A stretch of DNA of 38,448 nt, taken from the NCBI GenBank assembly GCA_934122215.1, contig CAKOWF010000006.1, positions 1-38,448 on the forward strand, in the 5' to 3' direction. A model generated the notes under the pieces. It searched no databases. It saw only the letters and a program-made list of their open reading frames with translations, and was not told the DNA's origin. Below are positions 30,575 through 38,352 of this stretch, piece after piece (positions within the stretch are counted from its first letter, which is position 1; each line of letters opens with the position of its first letter). The DNA is from an uncultured Bacilli bacterium. GTDB lineage: Bacteria > Bacillota_I > Bacilli_A > RF39 > UBA660. A program made the translations under genes and the position numbers.

Positions 30575-33069
30575 TAAATTATAAAGATAATAAAAGAGTA
30601 TTAACTGCTGAAGAACTTCGACATATGTATAATTTAGATGATCTAAAAAAGGATAGAAAAGCTATTTCTATTCATTCTAATTCATTAACAAAAATAGAAG
30701 CAGAACAAGAAAATGTATTAAAAAGTATAATAATAAATTTAGGAGATTCTATCAATGACCAAAGTGAAATTGCACTTTGGTTTTTTGATGGAACACCAAC
30801 TTTAAATAATGTTCCTGCTAGCGATTGGAATGATTATTCTGAACACTTAGGAGATTTTTATTACGATAAATCAACTGGTTTAGCTTATAAATTTATTTTT
30901 GATGGAGATTATTTATGGCAACAACAGAATGATAGTAGTTTAATACAGGCATTAGCATTAACTAATTCTGAATTGGATACTATAGATAACACAAGAAAAG
31001 TTTTCTTTTCTGTACCTAAACCTCCATACAGTAACGGCGATTGGTATATAGATTCTAATTATGATTTATATATATGTCAAATAAGTAAGTCAGAAGATGA
31101 AATCTATAATGAAAATGATTTTATAATAGCATCAAGATATACAGATGATACAAAAGCAAATGAAGTAGCTGGGAAATTAGTAATTGTATCAGGACAAGTA
31201 ACAACTATAATTCAAAATCTTGATATTATATCTCAAACAATAGAAGATAATCGTTATTATGTAGATGAAAAAGGTGAAAAACATTTAATATCAACAAGTA
31301 TGTCACAATTAGTTCAAACAGTAGATGGAATTAAGGGCGAAATAAGTGATATAGCAGATATAACAATCACTAGTGAAGGTAATGGTTCTATTACAGCAGA
31401 AAACATTAATGAAAGTGAACCTATATTTATTAAAGTTCATGCCACATCAAATGAAAATTATTCATTTCTTTATCCAGGAGAAAATTTGTATCCAGGAGCT
31501 AATACTTTTACAAGATCTAGAACATTATTATTTGAAAATTCTAATGGATATTCAACTTCATATGAAATACCAAATGATTTACTATATTTAGATGAAAATA
31601 CTTACGACGAGTTTGTATTAGATTATGAAGAACAAAAATGTTATATAGTTCATCGAGTTGGAAGAAATGAAAATAATGAAAATTATAAATTAACAGCAGA
31701 AACTACAGAATATTTTGATTATCCTGAAATTACCCTTCAGGAAGGAAATTACACAATATCAACACCTTCTGGAGAAAACACTTATATTTATGTGAGATTA
31801 ATGACTAAAAATATTTATACTTCGCAATTTGCTACACAAATAGAAATGAATGCAAAGATAGAAGCAAAAGCAAATGAGATAAATTTAGAAGTTAGTCAAA
31901 AAGTGGATAACAAAGATTTTACAAATGCTAAAATAACAGCTTTAATTAATGATGGAAAAAGTTCAGTAAAAATTAAAGCGGATAAAATTGATTTAGTTGG
32001 ATATTTAACTGCAAAAAGTGCAGATAGTACTTATGCAAGTAAAAGTGGATTAAGTAGTGGTACAACTACTATCAATGGTGGATGTATAACAACAGGAACT
32101 ATCGATGCATCAAAAGTAACAGTAAAGAATTTAAATGCTGATAATATTGTTTCTGGTACAATATCAGTAAATAGATTGGATAGTAAAGTTATAACTACAG
32201 ATAATTTTTCAGCACAAACAATTAATGCTAATAAAATAACAACTGGAACAATAGATGCTTCTAAAGTAACTGTGAAAAATTTGAATGCTAGCAATATTAT
32301 TTCTGGTACTTTAACTGCAGACAAAATTAGTGGTGGAACTATAAGTGCTAGTGCAATTAATTTAGGAAATGGTGTATGTAAGATTACTACTTCAGGACAA
32401 TTAACTTGCTCAAATATTAAAGCAACTGGTGGAACTATTGCAGGTTTAACAATAAATGAGGAAGCTATTTTCAATGGTAAAGGAATTGGAACAGCAGGTT
32501 CTTGCGGTATGTCATATAACATTGATGGATGGGCTTTTTGGGCTGGAAATGGTGCTTATCGAGTTACCCAAGCAGGAAAAGTTATTTGTAGTGATATAGA
32601 AGCAACTGGTGGTACAGTAGGTGGTTTTACATTAGGAACTTTATCATTAACAGGTTCAACATATAAAGGCACAATGAAAATTCAAAGGGGAACAAGTGCG
32701 TGTGTAGATTTACCAGCAAATGGTGGTAGATTGATGCTAGGATCAAGCAATAGCAATGGAGTAGCATTAACTACAGCAAATAAATTAGTTATATCTGATG
32801 TATATAGTCATACCGATCCAGGTGATAGTAATGCGACAATAGGAATTAGAGCACTCAATGGACAAGTTAGAATTGCATCTAACTATGGTATTTCATTTTC
32901 AACACCATCATTAAATATAAATGGTTACACAGGACAAACAGGCCAAATATCTGTTATAGGCCAAAGTTCTAGTGGACAATATGAATATTATGTTGCATTT
33001 TTTAGAGGAATTTTAGTTGGTACAAGTAGAAATCCATTTAATACATCAGTGTTTCCATGGTTAATATAG
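30571..33069 (+). CDS. Tail fibre/spike-like structural protein
   Basis: The 832-residue protein overlaps the giant gene stop (ATGA). It has an N-terminal attachment part, domains with FFDGTPTLNNVPASDW and FFSVPKPPYSNGDWYID, a helical stretch (SQTIEDNRYYVDEKGEKHLISTS) and a beta region. It then carries repeats of TGTIDASKVTVKNLNA and SNIKATGGTIAGLTI typical of trimeric phage tail/fibre proteins. The C-terminal ~170 residues look like a receptor-binding head. It should form the host-contact fibre. Confidence 0.78.
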   Translation: MINYKDNKRVLTAEELRHMYNLDDLKKDRKAISIHSNSLTKIEAEQENVLKSIIINLGDSINDQSEIALWFFDGTPTLNNVPASDWNDYSEHLGDFYYDKSTGLAYKFIFDGDYLWQQQNDSSLIQALALTNSELDTIDNTRKVFFSVPKPPYSNGDWYIDSNYDLYICQISKSEDEIYNENDFIIASRYTDDTKANEVAGKLVIVSGQVTTIIQNLDIISQTIEDNRYYVDEKGEKHLISTSMSQLVQTVDGIKGEISDIADITITSEGNGSITAENINESEPIFIKVHATSNENYSFLYPGENLYPGANTFTRSRTLLFENSNGYSTSYEIPNDLLYLDENTYDEFVLDYEEQKCYIVHRVGRNENNENYKLTAETTEYFDYPEITLQEGNYTISTPSGENTYIYVRLMTKNIYTSQFATQIEMNAKIEAKANEINLEVSQKVDNKDFTNAKITALINDGKSSVKIKADKIDLVGYLTAKSADSTYASKSGLSSGTTTINGGCITTGTIDASKVTVKNLNADNIVSGTISVNRLDSKVITTDNFSAQTINANKITTGTIDASKVTVKNLNASNIISGTLTADKISGGTISASAINLGNGVCKITTSGQLTCSNIKATGGTIAGLTINEEAIFNGKGIGTAGSCGMSYNIDGWAFWAGNGAYRVTQAGKVICSDIEATGGTVGGFTLGTLSLTGSTYKGTMKIQRGTSACVDLPANGGRLMLGSSNSNGVALTTANKLVISDVYSHTDPGDSNATIGIRALNGQVRIASNYGISFSTPSLNINGYTGQTGQISVIGQSSSGQYEYYVAFFRGILVGTSRNPFNTSVFPWLI

Positions 33070-33084
33070 AAAGAAGGAATTAAT

Positions 33085-33291
33085 ATGTCAATAGACTTAA
33101 AAATGGAATTAGCAAAACAAGAATACGTAGATGCTATAAATAAAATAAATGAAAAGCATGAGTTACCAATATCAATAATAGAAATAATTTTAAATGGTAT
33201 TTGTAATGAAGTACATAATATGAAAATAACACAAATTCAACAAGAATTAGCAAAACAAGAAAAAAAGAATAAAAAGGATGGTGATAAGTAA
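33085..33291 (+). CDS. Small helical structural-module protein (68 aa)
   Basis: AGAAAGAAGGA precedes ATG 33085. The protein is helical and charged with a duplicated phrase (ELAKQEYVDAINKI, then ELAKQEKKNKKDGDK). It sits between the fibre and receptor-binding genes and may be a chaperone or linker for fibre assembly. The stop overlaps the next start. Confidence 0.62.
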   Translation: MSIDLKMELAKQEYVDAINKINEKHELPISIIEIILNGICNEVHNMKITQIQQELAKQEKKNKKDGDK

Positions 33292-34178
33292 TGGCTTATA
33301 ATCCAAAAACATGGAAAGATGACGAAATAGGACAAACACCTATTAAAGCATCAGATCTTAATCATATGGAACAAGGAATAGCAAATGCAGTAGAAAAGAA
33401 TACTGACGCTGTAGTTACTAATGTTGTTAGTAAAAATTTAGCAAATATAGAAGATGTAAAAGTTGCTGGTATAAACCCAATCAGTAGAACAATTTATAAT
33501 GTTAAACCTAATACAAAATATACATTTTCTTTAAAAAAATCAAGAATAAGTGGTGTAACAATTAGTTCAACGATGATTTGGGGAATATATAGAATATTTT
33601 GTTTTGATAATACAGGAACACAATTATCATATCAAAACGGTACAACAGTAACATTAGGTTCAAATGCTTCAGCAAAATATAATATAAAATTTACAACACC
33701 AGCTAATACAAGTTATGTTGTAGTAAGACTAGATAATAACAATGGTGATACAAATGTAAATACATTAGTTTCTGAAATTCAACTAGAAGAAGGAGAAGTA
33801 GCATCAGATTTTACAACACATTTAAATTTACAAGAAACAGATAATAATGTATCTAATTTAATGAAAAAAATTGCTTTTGAAAAGACGACTTGGGGTAATG
33901 GTTTACAAAATACAGGAATAAATGTTAATGCTGGTGCTGGTGGTAAAACTTATTTAATATGTTATAGTACACACTCTTCCACAGGTGATGCAACTGTATC
34001 ATATATTGGAATGTTACGTTGTGGTTATAGTGATAATAAGTATTCTATAACACAAATTATTAAATCAGGTGATGGTGCATTACTTGTCAATTTTAGTGTT
34101 AATTCAAATGGTAATTTACAATTTCAAAATAGTTCACAAAATGGTGCATCAAAAGTATCAATATATGCTTTAACATAA
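33291..34178 (+). CDS. Putative receptor-binding protein
   Basis: The N-terminal AYNPKTWKDDEIGQTPIKASDLNHMEQGIANA is the standard start of many Firmicutes phage baseplate/receptor-binding proteins. Residues ~45-190 form a jelly-roll/carbohydrate-binding-like beta domain (YNVKPNTKYTFSL, TTPANTSYVVVRLDNN, EIQLEEGE). The C-terminal ~90 residues are a second beta domain, probably a receptor-binding tip. It overlaps the previous stop by one base. Confidence 0.75.
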   Translation: MAYNPKTWKDDEIGQTPIKASDLNHMEQGIANAVEKNTDAVVTNVVSKNLANIEDVKVAGINPISRTIYNVKPNTKYTFSLKKSRISGVTISSTMIWGIYRIFCFDNTGTQLSYQNGTTVTLGSNASAKYNIKFTTPANTSYVVVRLDNNNGDTNVNTLVSEIQLEEGEVASDFTTHLNLQETDNNVSNLMKKIAFEKTTWGNGLQNTGINVNAGAGGKTYLICYSTHSSTGDATVSYIGMLRCGYSDNKYSITQIIKSGDGALLVNFSVNSNGNLQFQNSSQNGASKVSIYALT

Positions 34179-34187
34179 GGTAAAAAT

Positions 34188-34496
34188 ATGGATGAAAAAT
34201 ATATAGAAAAAATAGCAGAAATAGATTCTAGATCTAAATCAAATACGCACAGACTTGATGAACAAGATATAAAAATAACAAATCTCGAAAAAACTTATTC
34301 GATAATGGAAAAAATGGATTATAGAATGGGTAAAGTTGAATCGGCAGTAGAAAAAATTGACCAAAAACTCGATTGTAAAGTAAGTGAAGATGCTAAAGTA
34401 AAAAGTAATAAATGGGACAAACTAATTGATTATATATTCTATTCAGTTCTAGCTATAATATTAGGACTGATATATACAAAATTAGGATTAAAATAG
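34188..34496 (+). CDS. XhlA-like holin accessory/haemolysin protein
   Basis: The 102-residue protein has a long coiled coil (DSRSKSNTHRLDEQDIKITNLEKTYSIMEKMDYRMGKVESAVEKI) followed by one membrane segment at residues ~83-99 (IFYSVLAIILGLIYTKL). This is the layout of XhlA-type proteins, which assist holins in lysis. It starts the lysis cassette. Confidence 0.75.
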   Translation: MDEKYIEKIAEIDSRSKSNTHRLDEQDIKITNLEKTYSIMEKMDYRMGKVESAVEKIDQKLDCKVSEDAKVKSNKWDKLIDYIFYSVLAIILGLIYTKLGLK

Positions 34497-34513
34497 AAGG
34501 AAGGTAAGATATA

Positions 34514-34861
34514 ATGATTAATGATTTAATGACAGTATTATACATGCTAATCTTGTTAGCTATAGTATTTATAACAAATACAACATTAGGTGTAATAATA
34601 GCAAACAAGAAAGCAGAATTTAATTTAAAGAAATTTTTAAGTGGTATAGGTAAAGGTATTGTAATAGCAATTTGCATGCTACTATTTTGTATCACCTTAG
34701 AGCTTATACCAAGTGTTTTAGGACAAGTAGGTATAGCAATACAAGACGAACTAATAACAGTTGTAGAAGTCGTTCTAATGACTTTTACAGCATATAAAAA
34801 ATATGCACTAGATTGCATAGATAAATTTAAAACTATTTTAGGTGTAGAGGAGAGTGAATAA
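34514..34861 (+). CDS. Holin
   Basis: The 115-residue product has two clear membrane segments (about 7-28, LYMLILLAIVFITNTTLGVII, and 48-66, GIVIAICMLLFCITLELIP) and possibly a third around 80-93. It ends in a charged C-terminal tail. It lies directly before the endolysin gene. It should form membrane lesions that release the endolysin to the cell wall. GAAGGAAGG precedes ATG 34514. Confidence 0.8.
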   Translation: MINDLMTVLYMLILLAIVFITNTTLGVIIANKKAEFNLKKFLSGIGKGIVIAICMLLFCITLELIPSVLGQVGIAIQDELITVVEVVLMTFTAYKKYALDCIDKFKTILGVEESE

Positions 34862-34862
34862 T

Positions 34863-35558
34863 ATGAGATTTAATAGTGCTCATGAGTTCTTACTTTATGT
34901 TGATGGTAAATCAATGTGGGGTGGAGAATGTGTACAATTATTTAATGGATTTATGAAAGAACTTTATGGAAGTGAAAATCAAATTTTTTGTACTGCTTCA
35001 GGATATGCTAAAGATATTTGGAATCAAAGAAAAACAAATGGTGTATTGAAATTCTTTGACGAAGTGCCAGTTAATAAAATGGTAGATGGCGACTGGGTAA
35101 TTTATGATAATTGTAAATATGCCCCATATTCACATATTGGAATGTTTAGAAAAGATAATGCTAATGGTACCTTTGTATGTTTACAACAAAACGATTATAG
35201 ACATCCAAAATCAACAGCTCAAGATAACAATACTTACGATGGAATAATGGGAGCATTAAGATTAAAGGACTGGCATAAAGAAGAAAAAGAAAACAACATT
35301 AAATATCTTAATTTAAATTCAGAGGCAGACACTTGGAGAGTATATGCTATGGATGTAGTTCCTGTGAAAGGTAATGAATGCAAAATATTATATCCATCAA
35401 GATTTAATGGCTTATCTTACACAATTAAAGGATATACTCAACCTAATGTAGCAATCATAGAAACTCGTGATTATGGAAAGGTTCAAATTTACATTGGACA
35501 AGATGTATCTAATATGTTTAGTATAACTGATAGTCCTATCTATGGATTAGTAAAATAA
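34863..35558 (+). CDS. Endolysin: CHAP amidase/peptidase with SH3-like domain
   Basis: From ATG 34863 (GGAG 10 nt upstream; GTG 34854 is too close) the protein has 231 residues. The N-terminal CHAP domain shows the catalytic Cys in GGECVQLFNGF (C23) and His in YSHIGMF (H91), plus DGDWVIYD. The C-terminal ~75 residues (WRVYAMDVVPVKGNECKIL, YIGQDVSNMFSIT) look like a cell-wall-binding SH3-like domain. It cleaves peptidoglycan at the end of infection. There is no signal peptide, so it depends on the holin. Confidence 0.88.
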   Translation: MRFNSAHEFLLYVDGKSMWGGECVQLFNGFMKELYGSENQIFCTASGYAKDIWNQRKTNGVLKFFDEVPVNKMVDGDWVIYDNCKYAPYSHIGMFRKDNANGTFVCLQQNDYRHPKSTAQDNNTYDGIMGALRLKDWHKEEKENNIKYLNLNSEADTWRVYAMDVVPVKGNECKILYPSRFNGLSYTIKGYTQPNVAIIETRDYGKVQIYIGQDVSNMFSITDSPIYGLVK

Positions 35559-35639
35559 AAAATACTTATTATACTATTTTTCGACAAATATCTACAATAA
35601 TTAATGTTAATATATGACTCCACAAGGGGGAATTAAAAA

Positions 35640-35714
35640 ATGAAAAAAAAGAAAATAATTGTAGAATTTGTAATTGTAACTATAGTATACATAATAATTA
35701 ATATAATAACATAA
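35640..35714 (+). CDS. 24-residue hydrophobic peptide
   Basis: ATG 35640 follows an exceptionally strong AAGGGGGA site. The product starts MKKKKIIVEF and then is one hydrophobic helix to the end (VIVTIVYIIINIIT). The shape resembles small membrane toxins or holin-like peptides. It ends at a bidirectional terminator and lies after the lysis genes, in the usual lysogenic-conversion position. No antisense antitoxin RNA is evident. Function unproven. Confidence 0.6.
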   Translation: MKKKKIIVEFVIVTIVYIIINIIT

Positions 35715-35746
35715 ATACCTAATCAATTTTGGCTAGGTATTTTTTT
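35713..35746. terminator. Bidirectional terminator between convergent genes
   Basis: AAATACCTA (35713-35721) pairs with TAGGTATTT (35734-35742) around 12 nt, followed by a T run to 35746; an A-rich left flank serves the other direction. It ends the late operon plus the 24-residue gene from the left and the LytTR operon from the right. The stop codons of both genes lie in it. Confidence 0.85.
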
Positions 35747-35923
35747 GTTAGCTAAATTATAATATTTTTCACAATAACTATAGAAATCATTTTCTATTTT
35801 TGCTAATAAATTCTTTAATTCAGTATCATTTGTTTTATAATAATTGTATTCTATTTCTTTAATTAATTCTTCAAATTTTTTTAATATATTGTTTCTATAA
35901 TCCTCAAGAATATCATCATTCAT
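35723..35923 (-). CDS. Small helical protein downstream of the LytTR gene (66 aa)
   Basis: ATG 35923 (GGTGAT upstream) is preferred over GTG 35935. The protein (MNDDILEDYRNNILKKFEELIKEIEYNYYK) is a charged helical bundle with no membrane segment. It follows the response-regulator gene by 17 bp and its stop falls in the shared terminator, so the two form one operon. Function unknown. Confidence 0.68.
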   Translation of the reverse strand: MNDDILEDYRNNILKKFEELIKEIEYNYYKTNDTELKNLLAKIENDFYSYCEKYYNLANKKIPSQN

Positions 35924-35940
35924 TATAATCACCATTTCTA

Positions 35941-36684
35941 TTATGGCTTTTTAATATAATTTGTACTCATCATATTTAATTTTTTTATTATTTCTTTAAA
36001 ATGATCTTTAGAAAGTAATTCAAGCAACGTGTTATTTTTTAGATAGATAATTAATTCCTTTTTATCAATATTTTGTATTTTTTTAATATTTACAATACAA
36101 GAGCGATGAGAACAAACAAAATATCCAGGAAGTGTCTCTAAAAATGATTTAATAGTTCTATTACCACATGAAACTTTAAAATTATTGGTTACTATATATG
36201 TAACTCTATTATAAGTATAAATATATAATATATCTTCAATATCAATATAGTAATTCGTATTAAGAGTTTCTATAGATATAAAATGTTCGAAATCTATTTC
36301 ATTTATTGCTAATAATAATGTTTCTTTAAGTTCTTTTTGATAATCATCACTTTTATTTATATATCTTAAATATCCAATCATACTTTTTAAAATTGGTGAT
36401 GTATATTCTTCATAATAAGAAGTTATAAATATAATTAGACCATTCTTATCATGTTTTCTTATTTCTCTTGCAATTGTTATTCCTGAGTTAGAAGGTGTTT
36501 CAATATCTAATATGTATATACTATTATGTAAATTTTGTTTAATTGTTCTTTTAAAATCATTGTCATAATCAAAAAAAGCATATTTATTTATACTTATTCT
36601 TAAAATATCAGCAATTTCATCAACTATTTTTTGATATACATTGTTGAAATATGAATTATCTTCAACTATAACAAAATCTATCAT
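35941..36684 (-). CDS. Orphan LytTR response regulator (AgrA/ComE-like)
   Basis: The 247-residue protein has a receiver domain (residues 1-~125: VIVEDN acidic pocket, phosphoacceptor Asp 60 in YILDIETPSNSG, IIFITSYYEEYTSP) and a C-terminal LytTR DNA-binding domain (~140-240: DIEDILYIYTYNRVTYIV, RTIKSFLETLPGYFVCSHRSCIVNIKKI). No histidine kinase or peptide gene is nearby, so it must respond to a host kinase or act alone. It lies inside attR, a cargo position, and is probably expressed in the lysogen. Tandem ATTGGTAAA repeats lie about 70 bp upstream. Confidence 0.9.
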   Translation of the reverse strand: MIDFVIVEDNSYFNNVYQKIVDEIADILRISINKYAFFDYDNDFKRTIKQNLHNSIYILDIETPSNSGITIAREIRKHDKNGLIIFITSYYEEYTSPILKSMIGYLRYINKSDDYQKELKETLLLAINEIDFEHFISIETLNTNYYIDIEDILYIYTYNRVTYIVTNNFKVSCGNRTIKSFLETLPGYFVCSHRSCIVNIKKIQNIDKKELIIYLKNNTLLELLSKDHFKEIIKKLNMMSTNYIKKP

Positions 36685-36754
36685 ACGACATACAACCCAC
36701 TTCTATTATATATAAATGTATCATAGAGAGGTTATAAAGTACAATATTTTTTTA

Positions 36755-36773
36755 ATTGGTAAATATTGGTAAA
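36755..36773. repeat. Tandem ATTGGTAAA repeat upstream of LytTR gene
   Basis: ATTGGTAAA occurs at 36755-36763 and 36765-36773, one helical turn apart. Phased direct repeats suit a dimeric LytTR regulator (autoregulation). They also lie near the right attachment arm, so an Xis/Int role is the alternative. Confidence 0.45.
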
Positions 36774-36789
36774 AAAAGTATTGATTAAA

Positions 36790-36809
36790 ACTCCCGAAAA
36801 ACTCCTAAA
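36790..36809. repeat. Putative integrase arm-type site, right end
   Basis: ACTCCCGAAAAACTCCTAAA matches the left-end site (134-153) at 18 of 20 positions and in the same orientation. It lies about 100 bp inside the attR core, as expected for a P' arm. Confidence 0.62.
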
Positions 36810-36908
36810 GAAGTAAAAAATAAAAAAATAATATAAAAAAAGTACATTTTTATCAAAAAAATATTGTATTAAAATTAAAATTATGGTAAGATTATATTGG
36901 CTCAGGAA

Positions 36909-36923
36909 CTCCTGGGACACCAT
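36909..36923. repeat. attR core repeat
   Basis: CTCCTGGGACACCAT is identical to 63-77 and is a remnant of the tRNA-Arg 3' end. The host tRNA-Leu begins 9 bp further on, so before integration the two tRNA genes were adjacent. Confidence 0.92.
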
Positions 36924-36931
36924 TTTTATTT

Positions 36932-37016
36932 GCGAGTGTGGCGAAATTGGCAGACGCGCTAGACTTAGGATCTAGTGTCTTACGACATGGGGGTTCAAGT
37001 CCCTTCACTCGCACCA
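36932..37016 (+). tRNA. tRNA-Leu(TAG)
   Basis: Acceptor GCGAGTG pairs with CACTCGC, followed by A-CCA. The anticodon loop CTTAGGA gives TAG (reads CUA). A long variable arm (TGTCTTACGACA) marks a type II tRNA. CCA is encoded. It originally followed tRNA-Arg in one cluster; with the prophage present its transcription must come from elsewhere, possibly from within the prophage end. Confidence 0.95.
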
Positions 37017-37056
37017 TTGACGAATCTGTTCGAACTATTCGAACTTTGATATATAG

Positions 37057-37082
37057 AATCAATCATTTCTGATTGATTTTTT
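37057..37082 (+). terminator. Terminator of the tRNA cluster
   Basis: AATCAATCA (37057-37065) pairs perfectly with TGATTGATT (37070-37078), with a 4-nt loop, followed by T residues to 37082. It ends the tRNA-Leu transcript. Confidence 0.85.
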
Positions 37083-37118
37083 CGTTTTATAAGAAAAAAT
37101 CATAGAAAGGTGGAATCT

Positions 37119-37637
37119 ATGATTAAGTTTATTAAAAAAGAGTTAGAGATTGAATAATCTTTAAAACAAGGAGATAAATACAAAATATTTAACTTTATTG
37201 AAAAAGTTGAGAAAACAAATAATGAATATCAAAATATACAAGAATTATCTATAACATTAACTAATATCGATGAAGAACTTAAATATAATCGCAAACAAAT
37301 TAATATACTAACTTAAAATAATAATAGTTTAGAATTGAGATTAAAAACACTTGATACTAAAGTAAAGAAAAAAGATGAAAAAATAAATGAATTAAAAAAA
37401 GAAAATAATGTGTTAGAAACTTCATTAGAAAATTTACAAAGACTATTTGATAAACTTATAAAATTTTTGAAAGATAGAATGTTTAATTAAAAAGAAAAAG
37501 ATAAGTATTATGGCTTTTCAGTTGACTTATATACTCATGTAATTATAAATGATAAGAAAATTAAAGATATAAAAGATAAATATGATAATGTAATAGAAAG
37601 AAACTCTAGAAAAAGATATAATGATTTTGAATTATAA
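37119..37637 (+). pseudogene. Decayed gene, possibly Mob relaxase C-terminal remnant
   Basis: ATG 37119 has a good site (AAAGGTGG), and one frame continues for 173 codons interrupted by three TAA stops (37155-37157 is the first). The conceptual product is a long coiled coil (LKTLDTKVKKKDEKINELKKEN, LETSLENLQRLFDKLIKFLKDRMFN) ending YYGFSVDLYTHVIINDKKIK. Helical, Lys-rich ends like this are seen in MobV-type plasmid relaxases, but the catalytic part is absent, so the assignment is weak. It lies in host DNA outside attR. Confidence 0.6.
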
Positions 37638-37809
37638 GTTACTATATGAAATAATATGATTTTAGTGTATAATTATAGATGAATGAGATGTTGTTTAAAA
37701 ATGGGCAGTAATGATTTTGGATTATCATAGAGTGTAAAAAGTGATTTAAAAAATTTGATAGATTTATAAAAACATAGTAACCATTATTAATGGTATAAGG
37801 AGTGGTATA
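37638..37809. other. Intergenic region with inverted repeats
   Basis: GTTACTATATG (from 37638) and CATAGTAAC (near 37775-37783) are inverted with respect to each other. ACCATTATTAATGGT is a short hairpin just before the AAGGAGTGG ribosome site of the next gene. No definite promoter is identified. Confidence 0.4.
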
Positions 37810-38352
37810 ATGTATACAAAAGAAGAAGATATAATACATTTTGTTTTTAAAGCGTTTAATGGATTAAAGAGAAAAAAAGAAAATATAGACTTATCATTTC
37901 ACAGTATTATGGTTGGAAACATGTTAAAAAACGTGGGTTGTGATGAAACAACTGTATATATTGGTTATTTACATGACATTATTGAAGATACTGAATATAA
38001 TTATGATGATTTGCTAAATAGATATGGACAAGAAATTGCAAATGGAGTTTTGCAATTAAGTGAAGATCAAAATATTTCTAATTATATAGAGAGAAAAACA
38101 AAGTTTATTGAAAGCTTGAAAAATGTTAGTAATAATATTTTGATAGTAGAAATTGCAGATAAGTTGCAAAATTTAATTTCAGACTATGATATGTATTTAA
38201 AATTAGGTAAAAAATCACTTATTACAGAATGCAACAGTTATGAAGAATTAAAATGGTTTCATTTAGAATTGCAAAAATTATTTAATGCAAGAATGGAAAA
38301 CAATAAATTATTAGATAGATTTAATGAAATAGTAAATATTTATTTTATGTGA
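37810..38352 (+). CDS. HD-domain hydrolase, SpoT/MESH1-like
   Basis: The 180-residue protein has the HD signature: SFHSIMVGNMLKNVGCDETT (first His), YIGYLHDIIEDTEY (His-Asp) and VEIADKLQNL (Asp), in the spacing of SpoT-type hydrolases. EDT/ED after the HD pair is typical of (p)ppGpp hydrolases and relatives. It may degrade an alarmone or related nucleotide. AAGGAGTGG precedes ATG 37810. It lies in the host flank, not the prophage. Confidence 0.8.
   Translation: MYTKEEDIIHFVFKAFNGLKRKKENIDLSFHSIMVGNMLKNVGCDETTVYIGYLHDIIEDTEYNYDDLLNRYGQEIANGVLQLSEDQNISNYIERKTKFIESLKNVSNNILIVEIADKLQNLISDYDMYLKLGKKSLITECNSYEELKWFHLELQKLFNARMENNKLLDRFNEIVNIYFM

Larger units (their letters stand above)
63..36923. 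mobile_element. Integrated prophage, probably podovirus-like
   Basis: The element is bounded by a 15-bp direct repeat (63-77 and 36909-36923) that is the 3' end of the tRNA-Arg gene. It contains integrase, repressor/Cro switch, replication, late regulator, packaging, capsid, short-tail and lysis genes in standard temperate-phage order. No tape measure, major tail or sheath gene is visible. Instead portal, scaffold and coat are followed by gp4/gp10-like adaptors and internal proteins, so a short-tailed virion is inferred. All essential modules have open reading frames, so it may be inducible. Confidence 0.93.

Noticed and set aside
32031..32522. 163-codon minus-strand frame opposite the fibre repeats
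   Set aside because: Long only because the fibre's repetitive Ser/Thr/Ala codons leave few stops in that frame; no ribosome site; the plus frame is a clear fibre.
35640..35714. AgrD-like signal peptide partner for the LytTR regulator
   Set aside because: Too short, no Cys/Ser thiolactone centre, no acidic C-terminal recognition tail and no AgrB gene; it reads as a membrane peptide.
36732..36923. 63-codon minus-strand frame across attR
   Set aside because: Spans the crossover core and arm site, Phe/Tyr-rich noise, no ribosome site.
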